Positions 1 to 7,545 of a stretch of DNA of 64,000 nucleotides are shown piece by piece. The translations under genes and the position numbers were made by a program. The stretch's first letter is position 1. Every line of letters starts with the position of its first letter. The stretch is from Dyella terrae (lineage in GTDB: Bacteria > Pseudomonadota > Gammaproteobacteria > Xanthomonadales > Rhodanobacteraceae). The stretch lies in contig NZ_SIZZ01000001.1 in the NCBI RefSeq assembly GCF_004322705.1, positions 2,249,213-2,313,212 on the forward strand, given 5' to 3'. The notes under the pieces are model-generated. The model saw nothing but the letters and a program-made list of their open reading frames with translations. It did not search any database and had not been told where the DNA came from.

Positions 1-223
1 GTATCGGGCAGCAACACTTTTCCCGACCGGCCCACTTCGGTGCCAGCCAGGTAGGCCACAACGTAGTTCTGCAAGCGATCCTGCAGTTCCTTCAGCCCGG
101 TCTCGGCGCTGGTGCGGGAAAGCGTGAGTCCGACAACGCCGAGAAAGGCCGCCAGCACGAAGCCGGTGGCCAGAGCCGCACGCGCCGCCAGTGAAAACGG
201 GCGGCGCGGCGATTCAGGCTCAT
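1..223 (-). CDS. Sensor histidine kinase (PhoQ-like), N-terminal fragment at window edge; start or frame uncertain
   Basis: This is the beginning of the kinase that should pair with the response regulator just upstream; the rest lies beyond base 1. The frame that stays open to base 1 encodes a hydrophobic segment (LATGFVLAAFLGVVGLTL) and then a soluble stretch, as expected for the first membrane helix and start of a periplasmic sensor region. That frame has no ATG; its nearest start is a TTG at 254, inside the regulator gene. The natural ATG at 223, which overlaps the regulator stop (ATGA), is in the neighbouring frame and stops after about 40 codons. One extra T in the T4 run at 197-194 would fuse them into MSLNRRAARFSLAAR and so on. 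I place the start at 223 and flag a one-base indel or a TTG start. No catalytic domain is visible. Confidence 0.6.
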
Positions 224-912
224 TCGTCGTCGGCTTCGCTGCGAGGGATGGCAAAGCGGTATCCGCGTCCACGTACCGTCTCGATGGGCTTGAGGGTGCC
301 TTCCGGGTCGAGCTTCCTGCGCAGTCGGCCGATGAAGACCTCCAGCACATTCGAGTCGCGATCGAAATCCTGCTGGTAGATGTGCTCGGTCAGGTCGGCC
401 TTGGAGACCAGCTCGCCCGCATGCAGCATCAGGTATTCCAGCACCTTGTATTCGTAGCTGGTGAGGTCGACCAGCTTGCCTTCCACCGACACGGTTTGCG
501 CCGTGGTGTCGAGCTTGATCGGACCACAGGCCAGCACCGGCTTCGACCAGCCACTGGCGCGACGCACCAGCGCGTTGATGCGCGCCAGCAGTTCTTCCAC
601 GTGGAACGGCTTGACCAGGTAGTCGTCGGCACCGTGCTTGAGGCCTTCGACCTTGTCCTGCCAGCTGCCACGCGCCGTGAGGATGAGGATCGGGTAACGC
701 TGCCCCGCTTCACGCAGGGACTTGACCAGGTCCATGCCCGACATCTTGGGCAGGCCCAGGTCGATGATGGCCAGGTCGAACGGCACTTCGCGGCCGAGGT
801 ACATGCCCTCTTCGCCGTCCTGCGCCGCGTCGACGGCAAAACCATCGCGCTTCAGGCGGGCGGCGAGGGTTTCGCGCAGCGGCGCCTCGTCCTCTACCAA
901 AAGGATGCGCAT
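220..912 (-). CDS. OmpR/PhoP-family response regulator
   Basis: DNA-binding response regulator of 230 residues, the normal family length. The receiver domain (about 1-120) shows the acidic pocket E7/D8, phospho-acceptor D51 (AIIDLGLP), T79 and K101 (LVKPF). The C-terminal half (about 130-225) is a winged helix of the OmpR type, with the LTSYEYKVLEYLM and GRGYRF signatures. It starts at an ATG that shares one base with the stop of the PepSY gene, and its stop overlaps the start region of the sensor kinase. The three genes therefore look like one translationally coupled operon. Sequence resembles PhoP of Xanthomonads, but the signal (Mg2+, peptides or other) cannot be read from the sequence. 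Confidence 0.93.
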   Translation of the reverse strand: MRILLVEDEAPLRETLAARLKRDGFAVDAAQDGEEGMYLGREVPFDLAIIDLGLPKMSGMDLVKSLREAGQRYPILILTARGSWQDKVEGLKHGADDYLVKPFHVEELLARINALVRRASGWSKPVLACGPIKLDTTAQTVSVEGKLVDLTSYEYKVLEYLMLHAGELVSKADLTEHIYQQDFDRDSNVLEVFIGRLRRKLDPEGTLKPIETVRGRGYRFAIPRSEADDE

Positions 913-1226
913 CAGTGTTTCTCCTTGTTGCCCTCGCCGTTACCGGCGGGATTCTTGGTGGAATCGGGGGATGAGGGGGATTTGGCGGCGTCCGTGTTCA
1001 CCGTGACCACGCGGACATGGCCGTTGGGCGTCAGCACCTTGATCCGGTGCTCGAACGCGTTGCGACCGCGGCGAACCGTACTGGCCGACAGGATCTTGCC
1101 CTGGGTTTCCTGCTGCACCTGGTTCACGGCTTCTTCCAGCGACATCGACGGCTCCACGGCCTGGGCAAACGCCGAAAAGGCGCCCAGAAGCAACAATAGA
1201 GCCGACAAACGCAGGATTGTCCTCAT
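912..1226 (-). CDS. Periplasmic PepSY-domain protein
   Basis: Small exported protein of 104 residues, first gene of the phoPQ-like operon. Residues 1-23 are a signal peptide (hydrophobic LRLSALLLLLGAFSAFA, likely cleaved after AQA). Residues 28-80 match the PepSY pattern: MSLEEAVNQVQQ, then a short beta-rich part with GKILSASTVRRG and HRIKVLTPNGHVRVVTV. The last 20 residues are a polar, probably disordered tail rich in K, N and S. PepSY proteins are often found beside sensor kinases and are thought to modulate proteases or sensors in the periplasm; a role in feeding a signal to the neighbouring kinase is inference from position. Confidence 0.8.
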   Translation of the reverse strand: MRTILRLSALLLLLGAFSAFAQAVEPSMSLEEAVNQVQQETQGKILSASTVRRGRNAFEHRIKVLTPNGHVRVVTVNTDAAKSPSSPDSTKNPAGNGEGNKEKH

Positions 1227-1323
1227 TTCGACTACAAAACCTCGTGGTTTTCGCCTTGGGGCGACCTATCGTCGTTCAGACTATGAAACCGGGGCTGAAT
1301 ACTGACCCGACGGACGGTAGGTG

Positions 1324-2301
1324 TCACGCGGCGGACCGGAGGGGTTCCAGCGCCTGCTCGATGAGTCCCCACCCTGCTCCGGGCTGGTGCGCGCCCTCGC
1401 TGAGGACGCGCCGGAAGCTGCGCGCGCCCGGCTCGCCCTGGAACAGTCCCAGCAGGTGCCGGGTGATGTGCTTGAGGGCCGTGCCACGCGCCAGCTCTGC
1501 CTCAATGTAGGGACGCAGGTGCCGGATAACTGTTTCGCGCTCCGGCAAGGCCTCGCCATAAAGAGCGGCCTCCACCTGCGCCAGGACATAGGGGTCGTGA
1601 TATGCCGCACGCCCCAGCATCACGCCATCGACCTGCTTCAGATGCGCCTGCACCTGCTCCACCGTGGTGATGCCGCCATTGATAACGATGACCAGGTGCG
1701 GGAACTCGCGTTTCAGGCGATACACGCGCTCGTAGTCCAGTGGGGGAATCTCGCGATTCTCCTTGGGGCTCAGTCCCTGCAGCCATGCCTTGCGCGCGTG
1801 CACGACCAGGATGTCCACGCCCGCGCCCACCATCGTTTCGGTGAAGCGCTGCAGGTCCGCGTAGTCGTCCTGGTCGTCCACGCCGATGCGGCACTTCACG
1901 GTCACCGGAACTTCCACCGATTCACGCATCGCCCGCACGCAGTCACCCACCAGCGAGGGCTCGCGCATCAGGCAGGCACCGAACTTGCCCGACTGCACGC
2001 GATCGGACGGGCAACCCACGTTGAGGTTGATCTCGTCGTAGCCGGCGTCGGCGCCGTAGCGTGCGGCAATGGCCAACTCCTGTGGATCGCTGCCACCGAG
2101 CTGCAAGGCCACCGGATGCTCCTGCTGGCTGTGCTCGAGAAGGCGCAGCTGCTTGCCCCGCACCAGCGCGGCACTGGTCACCATCTCGGTATAGAGACGG
2201 GCATGCGGCGACAACAGCCGATGGAAATAGCGGCAGTGGCGGTCCGTCCAGTCGAGCATGGGGGCGACGGAAAGGCGCCAGGGGGCAGAATTCGGGTGCA
2301 T
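1324..2301 (-). CDS. dusA: tRNA-dihydrouridine(20/20a) synthase DusA
   Basis: Flavoenzyme that reduces uridine 20/20a in the tRNA D-loop using FMN and NADPH. With the ATG at 2301 the protein has 325 residues and begins MHPNSAPWRLSVAPMLDWTDRH, the usual start of DusA; an upstream in-frame ATG at 2352 would add 17 residues with no family match. The FMN-barrel signatures VAPMLDWTDRHCRYF, NLNVGCPSDRV (catalytic Cys97) and the GVMLGRAAYHDP loop are all present, as is the C-terminal helical domain ending HITRHLLGLFQG. It is a single-gene unit, about 100 bases from the PepSY gene upstream region. Confidence 0.95.
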   Translation of the reverse strand: MHPNSAPWRLSVAPMLDWTDRHCRYFHRLLSPHARLYTEMVTSAALVRGKQLRLLEHSQQEHPVALQLGGSDPQELAIAARYGADAGYDEINLNVGCPSDRVQSGKFGACLMREPSLVGDCVRAMRESVEVPVTVKCRIGVDDQDDYADLQRFTETMVGAGVDILVVHARKAWLQGLSPKENREIPPLDYERVYRLKREFPHLVIVINGGITTVEQVQAHLKQVDGVMLGRAAYHDPYVLAQVEAALYGEALPERETVIRHLRPYIEAELARGTALKHITRHLLGLFQGEPGARSFRRVLSEGAHQPGAGWGLIEQALEPLRSAA

Positions 2302-2359
2302 CGGCCTATTGTAACCGGGGCGGCAGAGCCCGCCCTGCCTGCCGATCCTCAATGAAGGG

Positions 2360-2911
2360 TCATTCCTTCAGCTCGAACCAGGTTTCCAGCGGCACTTCGA
2401 CATGCCGCGTTGTGTCACGGAGCCTCACCTTCACATTCCACTTGCCGGCCGGATCGCCCGGATCGCCCGTGAACTCGACCACAAGCGCCGTGAGCGCCAG
2501 CGATGTGGATGGCGCCGGGTACTTGCCCTGGTAGCAAGGGAGGTCTTTCTCGTGCTGGGAAAACGATCCATCCGGCCGGATCACATCGAGGTCACACCGC
2601 ACGTTGGCATGGCCCGACGCATCGAGCTTGGGATTGGAGATGAAGGTAAGGATATATACCTTGCCGCCGCGCCCCACTTCTTGCGTGGTCGTGAAGCGAG
2701 GAATGTTCGCCGAAGGCGTTTTCCATTTCGCTTCCCAGTCGGCATCCGGCGTGATCATGAGCATGCCGACAAAACCATCCGCCGATCCGTCGACGACGCC
2801 GCCAGGCAAGGTCTTGGCTCCCGCAGCGGGCGCCGGATTGCGCGAGATCGCACCCGACGCGAGCGGCAGCGCGAGCGCAGCCAGCAGCCCTATCACCTTC
2901 CACTTCCTCAT
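2360..2911 (-). CDS. Exported protein of unknown function
   Basis: Protein of 183 residues that I cannot assign to a family. Residues 1-20 form a clear signal peptide (MRKWKVIGLLAALALPLASG). The mature part is polar, with predicted beta-strand character (VYILTFISNPKLD, NVRCDLDVIRPDG, WNVKVRLRDTTRHVEVPLETWFEL) and two cysteines that could form a disulphide (in NVRCDLD and DLPCYQG), which suggests a secreted beta-sandwich. The start is supported by an AAGGAG ribosome-binding site six bases upstream. It ends 58 bases before the dusA start on the same strand and may be cotranscribed with it. Confidence 0.75.
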   Translation of the reverse strand: MRKWKVIGLLAALALPLASGAISRNPAPAAGAKTLPGGVVDGSADGFVGMLMITPDADWEAKWKTPSANIPRFTTTQEVGRGGKVYILTFISNPKLDASGHANVRCDLDVIRPDGSFSQHEKDLPCYQGKYPAPSTSLALTALVVEFTGDPGDPAGKWNVKVRLRDTTRHVEVPLETWFELKE

Positions 2912-3087
2912 GCCGAACTCCTTGTCAGGTCAACACGGTGGTGCGTGATACCTCGAGCGGTTTGCGCCGGATTCGCCCATCCGGTGAAGTCATGCGTCGC
3001 GCCGATGCAGCGCAGACAAAACAGGGCGCGTTCGCAGGTGCCGCGATGTTCCATCGCGACGCCTGGCACACACGGGGAACGGAGCCG

Positions 3088-3333
3088 TCAGTGCGCCTGC
3101 GTCGCCTTGCGATACCGATGTTCCTGGATAAACCACATCGCCACACCGAAGCCGACGCCACCCACGCTCCAAAGGATGGCCGACAGGGCCACCGGCGGTT
3201 GCGGCCGGCTGATCACAAACGTCATCACCACGAACATGGGAAGACCCCACATCAGCAGCCCCGACACCAGCACGTAACGCAACATGCCTTGTGCGCGCGC
3301 CTTCGCCCAGCGTTCCAGTTCAAGTGGCTTCAT
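3088..3333 (-). CDS. Small two-helix membrane protein, unknown function
   Basis: Protein of 81 residues starting MKPLELERWAKARAQGMLRY. The ATG at 3333 is preceded by GAGGGGGAATCC, a strong ribosome-binding site; an earlier in-frame start at 3393 would add 20 polar residues with no such site. Two membrane helices are visible: about residues 18-40 (YVLVSGLLMWGLPMFVVMTFVI) and 48-68 (VALSAILWSVGGVGFGVAMWFI), ending in a charged tail EHRYRKATQAH. This is a typical DUF-type inner-membrane protein; no function can be inferred. Confidence 0.65.
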   Translation of the reverse strand: MKPLELERWAKARAQGMLRYVLVSGLLMWGLPMFVVMTFVISRPQPPVALSAILWSVGGVGFGVAMWFIQEHRYRKATQAH

Positions 3334-3389
3334 GGATTCCCCCTCAGGAATGACGTGCCCGTCAGTGTGCGCAACGGCGATTGCCGCGG

Positions 3390-3788
3390 TCAATGCCCGC
3401 CGCCGTGATCGTCAAGGGCAGTAGCCTCGACCACCGCAAAGCGCACCGGCAGGTTTCGCTGGCAGGTCAGTGGCGGCGACGAGAATCGTGCAGTACGCGC
3501 CGCATCCACCGCGGCCGCTTCGTAGCCTTTCGCAGCACGCCCCCCATGGCCGACCGGAGTAAGGCGAGATGCCAGCACCCTGGCCTGCGTAACGTGCCCG
3601 TCCGGCGACACGACGACGGCAAGCGCGACGCTCCCTTCGAACGTGTTCTCCGTCGCTGCCGGAAGTCGCGGGGGATCCATGTGCCGCAGCACCATCGATG
3701 ATGGACATGACGGCCACGTCGCCAGCACGGCCGATGGCCAGGCAGCTGCGAACAGGCATGCCGCCGTGATCCTGTGACAGGCTCGCAT
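3390..3788 (-). CDS. TonB C-terminal-domain-like exported protein
   Basis: Exported protein of 132 residues. From the ATG at 3788, residues 1-23 form a signal sequence (MRACHRITAACLFAAAWPSAVLA). The body resembles the C-terminal domain of TonB/TolA-type energy transducers: GSVALAVVVSPDGHVTQARVLAS, a spaced VDAARTARFSSPP helix-strand unit and a final PVRFAVVEA strand. It lacks the N-terminal membrane anchor and proline-rich linker of a working TonB, so it is a stand-alone periplasmic copy of the domain. It has four cysteines after the signal region or near it. It lies 56 bases upstream of the two-helix membrane protein, on the same strand. Confidence 0.65.
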   Translation of the reverse strand: MRACHRITAACLFAAAWPSAVLATWPSCPSSMVLRHMDPPRLPAATENTFEGSVALAVVVSPDGHVTQARVLASRLTPVGHGGRAAKGYEAAAVDAARTARFSSPPLTCQRNLPVRFAVVEATALDDHGGGH

Positions 3789-3850
3789 CCGCCCTCCCCC
3801 GTTGCCCGTGCTCACCCTAGCCGGTTCCGTGGCAAGCTGCACGTATCGTC

Positions 3851-4456
3851 ATGCCGATGGAACCTGTTCGCATGAACGTCGACCAGATCTACCCGCACAT
3901 ACGCGTGGTGCTCAGCATCATCCTGGGCCTGGGCATCACCAAGCTCCTGCAGGGCATCGCCCTGATGATCGAGCAACAACGACGGCACAGCTGGTCGTGG
4001 ATGCACATGGCCTGGGTAGCGTGGGCGTTGATCTCCATCGTCACGTTCTGGTGGTGGGAATTCCGCCTGGTCGAAGTGCGCCACTGGACCTTCGGCACGT
4101 ATCTCTTCGTCATCGGCTATTGCTCGCTCTATTACATGGTCGCCACGCTTCTGTTTCCCATCAACGTGGCGGACTTCGGCAGTTACGAGTCGTATCTCAT
4201 CCAGAGGCGCCGATGGTTCTTCGGCCTCATCGCACTGATCACGTTGATGGATCTGTTCGATACCGCACTGAAGGGCGAACAACGTTGGCACGTGTTGGGC
4301 GGCGCCTACCAGGTCCATACCGTGGTGATGCTCATGGTCGCCGGACTGGGAATGTGGCGCAGCGAACGCCTTGTCCAGCAAGGCGTGGCCCTGGCTGCCC
4401 TTGGCTATCAGGCGATCTATTTTGCGGCGGAGTACTTCACCCTTTCGCCGGACTGA
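3851..4456 (+). CDS. Multi-spanning membrane protein, unknown
   Basis: Integral membrane protein of about 201 residues with roughly five to six hydrophobic helices: about residues 16-38 (VVLSIILGLGITKLLQGIAL), 48-70 (MAWVAWALISIVTFWWWEF), 80-102, 122-140 and 155-172, ending with a helix near the C terminus. It is rich in tryptophan. The start is uncertain: ATGs at 3851, 3857 and 3872 are in frame and none has a good ribosome-binding site; the helix prediction fits any of them. It is divergent from the TonB-like gene, whose start is 63 bases away. I do not recognise a family with a known function. Confidence 0.75.
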   Translation: MPMEPVRMNVDQIYPHIRVVLSIILGLGITKLLQGIALMIEQQRRHSWSWMHMAWVAWALISIVTFWWWEFRLVEVRHWTFGTYLFVIGYCSLYYMVATLLFPINVADFGSYESYLIQRRRWFFGLIALITLMDLFDTALKGEQRWHVLGGAYQVHTVVMLMVAGLGMWRSERLVQQGVALAALGYQAIYFAAEYFTLSPD

Positions 4457-4511
4457 CGGCACGCCGGCGACCCAGGCATTAATCTAGGCCACCAGGGCCA
4501 GGAACCGTGTG

Positions 4512-5480
4512 ATGTGCTACTCCGCGCAAATCCTCTCCGAATATCGCAAATTCGAGCGCGCATTCGGCGCCGGCATCGACATCAAGCGCTACGTCGAGCT
4601 GTTTTGGGAGAAGCGCAAGCAAGGCGGCTGGAACAAGTTGCCCAAGGCGATGCGTCATTCATTTTCTCCACCGCGCAATGCCGGGGAAATGGAACTGGCG
4701 AAGCTGGTGGCCGAAGGCGATCGCGAACGCGCCGAAGCGCTGGAACGCGAGATCGACGAACAGACGGCGCGACTTGAAAAGGCCAGGGCCGTCATGGCGT
4801 CGGCCAGACCGACCAAGAAGGCGGCGGACGACCAGCGCATCGCCGGCAACAAGATCCGCGCGGCGCAACGGCAACTGGACGACTTGCGTCGCAAGGAACC
4901 CATGCCGGACGACTCGCGCATCTTTCCCGGCAGTTATGCGCCCGTGATGATCATGCAGGACAACAAGCGCGTGGTCGTTCCCATGCGCTACCAGTGCCGC
5001 CTCCCTGGCTGGAATGCCGGCATGGAACGCAAGTATCCGGGCACGTACAACGCGCGGCGCGACAAGCTGGAAGAATCCTGGGGCAAGCTCTTCGGGCACT
5101 TTCACGGTGTGATGGTGGCGAACGTTCTCTACGAGAACGTCGCTCGCCATGCGATGGAACAACGTGAACTGGCGGAAGGCGAGCGACCCGAGAACGTCGT
5201 CCTCGAGTTTCGACCTGAGCCGCCGCAGGACATGCTCATTGCCTGCCTCTGGTCGTTCAGTCCCGGCATGCACGGCGAAGCGGATCTGTTTTCATTTGCC
5301 GCCGTCACGGATGACCCGCCACCGGAAGTGGTCGCGGCCGGTCATGATCGTTTCGTGATACCGATCAAGCCAGAAAACCTGGACGCCTGGCTCAAGCCCA
5401 ACCCCAACGATCTGCAGGCGCTGTACGACATCCTGGATGACCGGCCGCGCCCCTATTACGAACATCGCATTGCTGCCTGA
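4512..5480 (+). CDS. SRAP (YedK/HMCES-like) family protein with coiled-coil insert
   Basis: Member of the SOS-response-associated peptidase family, which forms a thiazolidine crosslink with abasic sites in single-stranded DNA through an N-terminal cysteine. The ATG at 4512 gives MCYSA, placing Cys2 at the new N terminus; a GTG three bases earlier would bury it and is rejected. The conserved YNARRDK segment (the N-A-R of the family) and the late GHDRFVIPIKPENLDAWL block (the family's His motif) are present. Unlike canonical 220-residue members it has 322 residues, because about 75 residues of charged coiled coil (AEGDRERAEALEREIDEQ, ADDQRIAGNKIRAAQRQL) are inserted after residue 55. The second half also differs from E. 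coli YedK. Likely role: abasic-site shielding; the insert's role is unknown. Confidence 0.85.
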   Translation: MCYSAQILSEYRKFERAFGAGIDIKRYVELFWEKRKQGGWNKLPKAMRHSFSPPRNAGEMELAKLVAEGDRERAEALEREIDEQTARLEKARAVMASARPTKKAADDQRIAGNKIRAAQRQLDDLRRKEPMPDDSRIFPGSYAPVMIMQDNKRVVVPMRYQCRLPGWNAGMERKYPGTYNARRDKLEESWGKLFGHFHGVMVANVLYENVARHAMEQRELAEGERPENVVLEFRPEPPQDMLIACLWSFSPGMHGEADLFSFAAVTDDPPPEVVAAGHDRFVIPIKPENLDAWLKPNPNDLQALYDILDDRPRPYYEHRIAA

Positions 5481-5559
5481 GCCGTTGAAAGAAAGGCCCG
5501 GTGCCGCTTTAATCAGTCCAACGCCTTCGTTTTTTCCCCACTGCCACCAAAGCCCATTC

Positions 5560-6591
5560 ATGCCCAGCATTCCATCGAGCCTGCCCACCACGGATTTCAT
5601 GGGCATGCTGGCCAGTTCGGTTTCCCAGGCAAGGACGCTCGAGGATCTCACCCGCCCCCTGCTCGAACTTCTCCAGACCGTCACCGGACTGGATTCGACC
5701 TACCTGACCACCATTGACCTCGACGCCGGCGTGCAGCGCATCGTCTATGCGCGCAACACGCGCGAGCTGGATATCCCCGAAGGCCTGGCGGTTCCCTGGG
5801 AAGGCACCCTGTGCAAGCGGGCCCTGGAAGAAGATCGCCTCTACACCGACGACGTCGCCGAATGCTGGGCCGATTCGGCACCCGCGCGCGAGCTGGGTAT
5901 TTCGACTTACGCCAGCTCGCCCGTACGCACGGAGGACGGCGAGCTGTACGGCACGCTTTGCGCGGCGAGCATGGATTCCCTGCCGCTGGCCGAAGGCTCG
6001 ATGCAGGTATTGCAGATGTTCTCCCGACTGATTGCCCAGCAGATTGATCGCGAACGCCTGGTAAGCGCGCTGCGTCGCGCCAACGATTCGCTGGCAGTGA
6101 GCGCGCTGACCGATACCACCACGCGCCTCCCCAATCGCCGCGCACTGATGGACCAGCTTCGTCATCGCCTGAGCCTGGAGAACGCCAGCCACGTACTGCT
6201 GGTGGCTTTCATCGATCTGGACGGATTCAAGGCGATCAACGACAAGCATGGGCACGAAACCGGCGATCGCTTTCTCAGCGCGATCGGCGGTCGCATGCAG
6301 GGCGCCATGCGCGACATGGACTTTGTCGCGCGCCACGGTGGCGATGAGTTCGTCGTCCTTTCGGAGGCACCGCACGGCGATGCCGAGGCTTGCCTGGCTT
6401 CGCTGCGCGAGCGCCTGGAGTCCGCTTGCTCGGGTCGATACAACCTCGGTGGCCTGTTGCTCGACTACGCCGGTCCCAGCATCGGCATCGTCGTGGCGCG
6501 ACCGGGAGAGCACGAGTGCGAAGCGTTGCTGGCCCAGGCCGATGCGGCCATGTACGAGGTGAAACGGGCGCGACGCGCAGCGCGCGTCTAG
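5560..6591 (+). CDS. GAF-GGDEF diguanylate cyclase
   Basis: Predicted cyclic-di-GMP synthase of 343 residues. Residues about 20-165 form a GAF sensor domain (TRPLLELLQTVTGLDSTYLT, GTLCAASMDSLPLAEG). The GGDEF domain (about 175-340) keeps the active-site motif GGDEF at 260-264, the metal/guanine residues around FIDLDGFKAINDKHGHETGD, and an RxxD inhibitory site (RDMD) five residues before the motif, so it should be active and product-inhibited. No membrane segment precedes the GAF domain, so it is cytosolic. The ATG at 5560 begins MPSIPSSLPTTDF; an earlier in-frame start at 5437 overlaps the SRAP gene and is not supported. Confidence 0.93.
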   Translation: MPSIPSSLPTTDFMGMLASSVSQARTLEDLTRPLLELLQTVTGLDSTYLTTIDLDAGVQRIVYARNTRELDIPEGLAVPWEGTLCKRALEEDRLYTDDVAECWADSAPARELGISTYASSPVRTEDGELYGTLCAASMDSLPLAEGSMQVLQMFSRLIAQQIDRERLVSALRRANDSLAVSALTDTTTRLPNRRALMDQLRHRLSLENASHVLLVAFIDLDGFKAINDKHGHETGDRFLSAIGGRMQGAMRDMDFVARHGGDEFVVLSEAPHGDAEACLASLRERLESACSGRYNLGGLLLDYAGPSIGIVVARPGEHECEALLAQADAAMYEVKRARRAARV

Positions 6592-6682
6592 CACCCCGTT
6601 CATCCTCGGCAGGCGCCATTCATCCCGGCCATGCCGCCATCGGTCGGCTGACAACGGATCCCAGGATTCGGGCTGACCCACA

Positions 6683-6703
6683 CTCCGTGCACTTGCCACG
6701 GAG
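6683..6703 (+). promoter_or_regulatory. Hairpin that pairs the ribosome-binding site of the DUF2306 gene
   Basis: A perfect 7-bp inverted repeat, CTCCGTG (6683-6689) and CACGGAG (6697-6703), with a seven-base loop. The right arm contains GGAG, the only Shine-Dalgarno-like sequence before the ATG at 6711 (spacing seven). If transcribed, the hairpin would hide the ribosome-binding site. This is read from sequence only; no regulator or ligand is implied. Confidence 0.4.
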
Positions 6704-6710
6704 CACGGCC

Positions 6711-7526
6711 ATGCAGACCCATCCCACGATTCCCGTCGATGCTTCCCGCACCCGGGCGCTTTCCATCGCAGCCACGACCTGGGTCGTCGTCGCGCTTATC
6801 GGCCAGCTGATCTTCGCCAGTTACGTCGCTGGCTTCTATGGCCGCGCGGCCATGCACGGGCGATGGTCAGCGTGGAATGACGTACTCGCCCATGGCTACG
6901 TGGCGGGCGATACGGCGCTCAATGTCGTGCTTGGGCTGCATCTGTTGTTTGCCGTGCTGGTGATCGTCGGTGGCGTGATGCAGCTGATGCCTCGCATCCG
7001 ACGCGTGGCGCCCGCCTGGCATCGCTGGAACGGCCGGCTGTACCTGATCCTGTCGTCGACACTGGCCATCGGCGGCGTGGCAATGGTCTGGATTCGCGGC
7101 ACCGTCGGCGATATCTGGCAGCACCTGGGCATCACGCTCAATGCTGCCTTGATCGTCGGCTTCGCGTGGCTGGCATGGCGCGCGGCGCGTGAACGTCGCT
7201 TCGACGCGCATCGTCGCTGGGCGCTGCGCCTGTTCCTGGTCGTCAGCGGCGTCTGGTTTTTTCGCGTGGGGCTGATGTTCTGGATCGTGGTCAACCAGGG
7301 GCCGGCGGGATTCGATCCGACGTCGTTCACCGGCCCGTTCCTCACCGGCCTGTCCTTCGCACAGTCGCTGCTGCCGCTGGCCATACTCGAGGGGTACCTG
7401 CGCGCCCGGGCCAGTGGTCGACGCGTCCACGTGGTGGGCGCCTTTGCCTGCCTGGTGCTGGGCACGCTGGTCACCGGCGCCGGCATCGCCGCAGCCAGCG
7501 CCATCATGTGGTTGCCTCACCTGTAG
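6711..7526 (+). CDS. DUF2306-type membrane protein
   Basis: Inner-membrane protein of 271 residues with about seven helices, the first at residues 18-40 (TTWVVVALIGQLIFASYVAG). The pattern of conserved histidines and arginines between helices (HRWNGRLYLILSS, HRRWALRLFLVVSGVWFFR) matches the DUF2306 family, whose members resemble haem-binding cytochrome-b-like membrane proteins; that link is structural and no function is established. The ATG at 6711 begins MQTHPTIPVDASRTR. It lies 19 bases upstream of the LytS-like kinase gene on the same strand, so the protein may be cotranscribed with the sensor system. Confidence 0.85.
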   Translation: MQTHPTIPVDASRTRALSIAATTWVVVALIGQLIFASYVAGFYGRAAMHGRWSAWNDVLAHGYVAGDTALNVVLGLHLLFAVLVIVGGVMQLMPRIRRVAPAWHRWNGRLYLILSSTLAIGGVAMVWIRGTVGDIWQHLGITLNAALIVGFAWLAWRAARERRFDAHRRWALRLFLVVSGVWFFRVGLMFWIVVNQGPAGFDPTSFTGPFLTGLSFAQSLLPLAILEGYLRARASGRRVHVVGAFACLVLGTLVTGAGIAAASAIMWLPHL

Positions 7527-7545
7527 CGCTCGCTATGCTTCGACC

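Noticed and set aside
1321-2355. Open frame on the + strand opposite dusA
   Set aside because: The - strand frame is a clear DusA; the other has no recognisable motif.
3390-3788. Second tonB gene
   Set aside because: It has the C-terminal domain only, with a cleavable signal peptide instead of a membrane anchor and no proline-rich linker, so it is not a working TonB.
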